From assembly GCA_902635965.1 (NCBI GenBank), contig CACPQA010000013.1, forward strand, positions 1 to 57,214: 57,214 nucleotides of DNA, written 5' to 3'. Origin of the DNA: an uncultured Bacteroidota bacterium. Lineage in GTDB: Bacteria; Bacteroidota; Bacteroidia; Flavobacteriales; Flavobacteriaceae. How positions within the stretch are numbered: position 1 is the stretch's first letter; each line of letters opens with the position of its first letter. The position numbers were made by a program, and so were the translations under genes. Below, piece after piece: positions 54,347-57,214 of this stretch. The notes under the pieces were generated by a model. It was not told where the DNA came from, did no database searches, and saw only the letters and a list, made by a program, of their open reading frames with translations.

Positions 54347-55267
54347 TTATTGATTGTTTTTTACTATACTATCTAGCACTCCATTTATAAATTGGCTACT
54401 TTTAGGAGTTGAATATTCTTTAGAAATTTCTAAATATTCATTAACGGATACATTATTAGGGATGTCACTAAAATAGGTGATTTCCACTATAGACATTTTT
54501 ATTATTAATCTATCAATAGGTGCAATTCTTTCAATGTCCCAATTCAATGCTAAAGTCTGGACATCCTGATCTAATTTTTCTGAATTTTCAAGGACTCTTT
54601 CAAATAAGTTTAATGCAAAGTCGGTATCTTTTTTAGAGTATGAAAAAGTATTTAAAAAAAAATCAAACTCCTTTTCACTGTCGTTATGTAAGGCTTTAAT
54701 AAGTCTAAGAAAAAATGTATTAATTATTGGAATATCATCTATCCAATAGATATTTTCATCCTCTATATAGTTAACATAGCTTTTATCATGAACTAAAATT
54801 TCTTTAAAAATATGTATAAATAAATTTAGTTGTGTTTTAAAATCTTTATTGTCAATTGCCAAATATTCTTTAAAACCATCAGAGTTTACAATTTTCAAAT
54901 AAAATTCATTAAAAAAGTCTTCCTTATTTTGCCAATAGTTTTTTAATTCTGTGAGTTTTAACTTAGAGATTAGTGCCTTATTTAATGCAATAGATTTTAG
55001 AGGAATTAAACCACTTAAAAGTGTAATGTTATTATCTATTGGTTCTAAACTTTTTTTGAATCTATTTTGAAAATCATCTCTATGGGTTAAAAATTCCCAA
55101 AAGCATTTAAAAAAATTTAAATAAAAGAGATATAATGTATTTGTTTGTATGAAACTATTAATAATCTTTTTTTGACCTTGCTCCACTGAAGCTTGATTTC
55201 CAGAAAGATATGAGTATAATTCTTGAAGGACTTTAACTCTAATTTGTCTGCGATTTATAATTTTCAA
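54347..55267 (-). CDS. nusB: Transcription antitermination factor NusB
   Basis: A 306-residue protein. The N-terminal NRRQIRVKVLQELYSY is the NusB start, and the C-terminal NWDIERIAPIDRLIIKMSIVEI and SVNEYLEISKEYSTPKSSQFINGVLDSI are canonical. The long helical insert between (about 40-170) is usual in Bacteroidota, which have NusB of about 300 rather than 140 residues. The start is TTG at 55267. NusB acts with NusE (ribosomal S10) in rRNA antitermination. Confidence 0.94.
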   Translation of the reverse strand: MKIINRRQIRVKVLQELYSYLSGNQASVEQGQKKIINSFIQTNTLYLFYLNFFKCFWEFLTHRDDFQNRFKKSLEPIDNNITLLSGLIPLKSIALNKALISKLKLTELKNYWQNKEDFFNEFYLKIVNSDGFKEYLAIDNKDFKTQLNLFIHIFKEILVHDKSYVNYIEDENIYWIDDIPIINTFFLRLIKALHNDSEKEFDFFLNTFSYSKKDTDFALNLFERVLENSEKLDQDVQTLALNWDIERIAPIDRLIIKMSIVEITYFSDIPNNVSVNEYLEISKEYSTPKSSQFINGVLDSIVKNNQ

Positions 55268-55315
55268 AGAACAAAATTTTAATTAGAATAGATCTAACAT
55301 TAAATTAGCATTTAA

Positions 55316-57079
55316 ATGCAAGAGCTAAAATACCTAAATAAATATTTATTTAAATATAAATGGAAATTATTATTGGGGATAATCATTACAGTTATATCTA
55401 GGATTTTTTCTTTGTTTACTCCTAAATTCGTTGGAGATTCTATGACTATAATTGAAAGATCTATCTCAAATATAGAGCAAGTTGATGGTAGTTTAGGCTT
55501 CCTTTTGGGTAGAAATATAATTATCATACTTGCGGCATCTTTATTATCTGGTTTTTTTACTTTTTTAATGCGCCAAACGATTATTAATGTTTCAAGATAC
55601 ATCGAATACGATTTGAAGAATGAAGTTTATAATCACTACCAATCTCTATGCTCATCATTTTACAAAACAAACAGAACTGGTGATTTAATGAGTAGAATAA
55701 CAGAAGATGTAAGTAAAGTTCGAATGTATGTTGGACCAGCAATTATGTATAGTATTAATACCATTACTTTATTTGTAATTGTTATTTCTTTTATGTTTGT
55801 CATATCTCCTTCGCTAACAATTTATTCTTTAATTCCTCTTCCAATTTTATCACTTGCAATCTATACATTAAGTAAAAAAATTCATTTAAAAAGTACTTAC
55901 GTTCAACAAAACTTGGCTAAGCTTTCTACTTTTTCTCAAGAGGTTTTTAGTGGTATCAAAATCATTAAGTCATTTAATATGCAAAAAATTGTATCTAACA
56001 CCTTTGATGATTTTTCTGCTTTGAGTAAAAATTCGAGTATTGATTTGTCGAAAGTTCAAGCTTTATTCTTTCCATTAATGATATTACTTATTGGAATAAG
56101 TAATATAATTGTGATTTATGTTGGGGGAAATCAATATATAGATGGTGAAATTGAAATAGGAGTTATAGCTGAATTCATAATATATATAACAATGCTAACT
56201 TGGCCTGTAGCTGTAGTTGGTTGGGTTACGTCAATTATTCAACAGGCTGAAGCATCTCAAAAAAGAATTAATAGTTTTCTTAAAACTAAATCATCTATAA
56301 GCAACCAGGGTGAAATTTTAAATATTAAAAAGGGTAATATAAATTTTAAAAATGTTTCGTTTAAATATCCAGAGACAAATTTTTATGCATTGAAAGGAAT
56401 TGACTTTGAAATTTCTTCTGGGAAAACATTAGGAATTGTTGGTAAAACCGGGGCGGGTAAAACTACAATACTCGAGCTTATTACAAGATCATACGATGTT
56501 ACGTCAGGTGAAATCTCCATAGATGGTAATTTGATAAGAGAGTATGATCTATCATCACTTAGATCTTCAATCAGCTATGTTCCTCAAAATCCTTTTTTAT
56601 TTTCAGATACAATAATCGAGAATATAAAATTTGGAAATTATGCAGCCAACATAGATGAGGTAATTAAAGTTTCAAAAACATCATCAATTCATTCTGATAT
56701 ATCGAGCTTTAATGATAAATATGAAACTCTCCTAGGAGAAAGGGGTGTTAATTTGTCTGGTGGTCAAATTCAAAGGATTACAATCGCTCGAGCACTGCTT
56801 AAAAAATCAAAACTATTAATATTAGACGACTGTTTGTCTTCAGTTGATGCAAAGACGGAAAGAGACATACTTTCAAAAATAAAAAGAATTAAAAAAAACG
56901 AGACAGTAATAATCGTGAGTCATAAAATATCATCAGTAATGCATGCTGACTTAATAATTGTTTTAGATGAAGGTGTTGTTATTGAAAAAGGGACGCACAA
57001 CAAACTTATGTTGAATGATGGTTTTTACAAAAAGTTAGCCGAGAAACAGCTAGAAAGTGCAGATTATATTAAATTTTGA
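55316..57079 (+). CDS. MsbA-like ABC exporter (fused permease and ATPase)
   Basis: A 587-residue protein with six membrane helices in residues 1-320 and an ATPase domain after it. Walker A is GKTGAGKTT near 380, Q-loop in SYVPQNPFLFSD, the signature LSGGQIQR near 480, Walker B KLLILDDCLSSVD (Asp in place of the catalytic Glu after the Walker B Asp), and the H-loop VSHKISS. It would act as a homodimer exporting lipids or drugs. It is divergent from nusB and followed by the PUR-family gene. Confidence 0.93.
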   Translation: MQELKYLNKYLFKYKWKLLLGIIITVISRIFSLFTPKFVGDSMTIIERSISNIEQVDGSLGFLLGRNIIIILAASLLSGFFTFLMRQTIINVSRYIEYDLKNEVYNHYQSLCSSFYKTNRTGDLMSRITEDVSKVRMYVGPAIMYSINTITLFVIVISFMFVISPSLTIYSLIPLPILSLAIYTLSKKIHLKSTYVQQNLAKLSTFSQEVFSGIKIIKSFNMQKIVSNTFDDFSALSKNSSIDLSKVQALFFPLMILLIGISNIIVIYVGGNQYIDGEIEIGVIAEFIIYITMLTWPVAVVGWVTSIIQQAEASQKRINSFLKTKSSISNQGEILNIKKGNINFKNVSFKYPETNFYALKGIDFEISSGKTLGIVGKTGAGKTTILELITRSYDVTSGEISIDGNLIREYDLSSLRSSISYVPQNPFLFSDTIIENIKFGNYAANIDEVIKVSKTSSIHSDISSFNDKYETLLGERGVNLSGGQIQRITIARALLKKSKLLILDDCLSSVDAKTERDILSKIKRIKKNETVIIVSHKISSVMHADLIIVLDEGVVIEKGTHNKLMLNDGFYKKLAEKQLESADYIKF

Positions 57080-57137
57080 CTTTTTTCTAGTACTATAAAC
57101 CGTTTTTTATTAAATTTAATTAACAAATTGAATTAAA

Positions 57138-57214
57138 ATGGAAACAAGCCAAGAAGAAATTTATTCTAAGGTTCTTCGTGCTGGAAGAAGAACTTATTTT
57201 TTTGATGTTCGAGA
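57138..57214 (+). CDS. PUR-alpha-like DUF3276 nucleic-acid-binding protein (N-terminus only)
   Basis: The first 25 codons are present before the window ends. METSQEEIYSKVLRAGRR followed by TYFFDVR is the start of the DUF3276/PUR family, a single PUR-repeat single-stranded nucleic-acid binder conserved in Bacteroidota and commonly located after this ABC exporter. The rest is outside the window. Confidence 0.85.
   Translation, partial: METSQEEIYSKVLRAGRRTYFFDVR

Overview
The window is a 57 kb piece of a strongly AT-rich, gene-dense genome from the Bacteroidota, almost certainly a streamlined marine member of the Flavobacteriia. The evidence is the gene content and gene order: a GH3/beta-lactamase fusion next to bshA, a divergent amidase/MlaD versus LptD block, TamB divergent from TsaD, RlmD-DUF6452-DUF6048, YajC-DUF1573-NusB divergent from an ABC exporter and then a PUR-family gene. 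Promoters also fit, with Bacteroidota-type TTTG...TAnnTTTG elements and no recognisable Shine-Dalgarno sequences. Several genes start with TTG, and most convergent gene pairs overlap at their 3' ends. I see no phage, integrase, IS element or CRISPR array.

Layout. 1-6370: a partial sialate O-acetylesterase, a DUF4242 protein, a Kazal-type lipoprotein, then a minus-strand operon of three exported proteins and one membrane protein that I cannot assign to a known system, an outer-membrane-like protein and two tiny membrane ORFs. 6374-8425: a penicillin-acylase-type hydrolase. 8426-17641: a minus-strand block running amidase, MlaD-like protein, membrane Fe-S protein, HAD protein, cysteine-rich Fe-S protein, conserved protein, GH3/beta-lactamase fusion, BshA. 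17723-20786: LptD-like protein and RidA. 20783-27978: a minus-strand operon tamB-pfkA-gap-sugar kinase; gap is broken by one extra A in an A8 run.

28010-32869: tsaD-rsmE, an AI-2E-type exporter, a DUF4442 protein, tRNA-Arg and tRNA-Pro behind one consensus promoter, and an M20 peptidase. 32870-36605: alkane-1-monooxygenase-like AlkB, a TauE/SafE permease and acetyl-CoA synthetase. 36692-41413: glycosylasparaginase plus glpK-glpD-glpF in one tight operon. 41420-41570: a rod-shaped structured RNA beside zapA, very probably 6S RNA. 41587-49429: zapA and its coiled-coil partner, an ACT-domain protein, an M23 peptidase, a cysteine desulfurase, ornithine aminotransferase, rlmD and two Flavobacteriia-specific proteins. 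49426-57214: an RNA methyltransferase, DUF4294, an M42 peptidase, pyrD, yajC, a DUF1573 lipoprotein, nusB, an MsbA-like ABC exporter and the start of a PUR/DUF3276 gene.

Taken together the window is mostly core metabolism and envelope biogenesis: glycolysis (pfkA, gap), glycerol and acetate use (glp, acs), murein turnover (amidase, GH3 glucosaminidase, M23, amino-sugar kinase), outer-membrane assembly (LptD, TamB, MlaD) and tRNA/rRNA modification. The least explained parts are the exported alpha+beta repeat operon near the left end and the Hdr-like Fe-S module.
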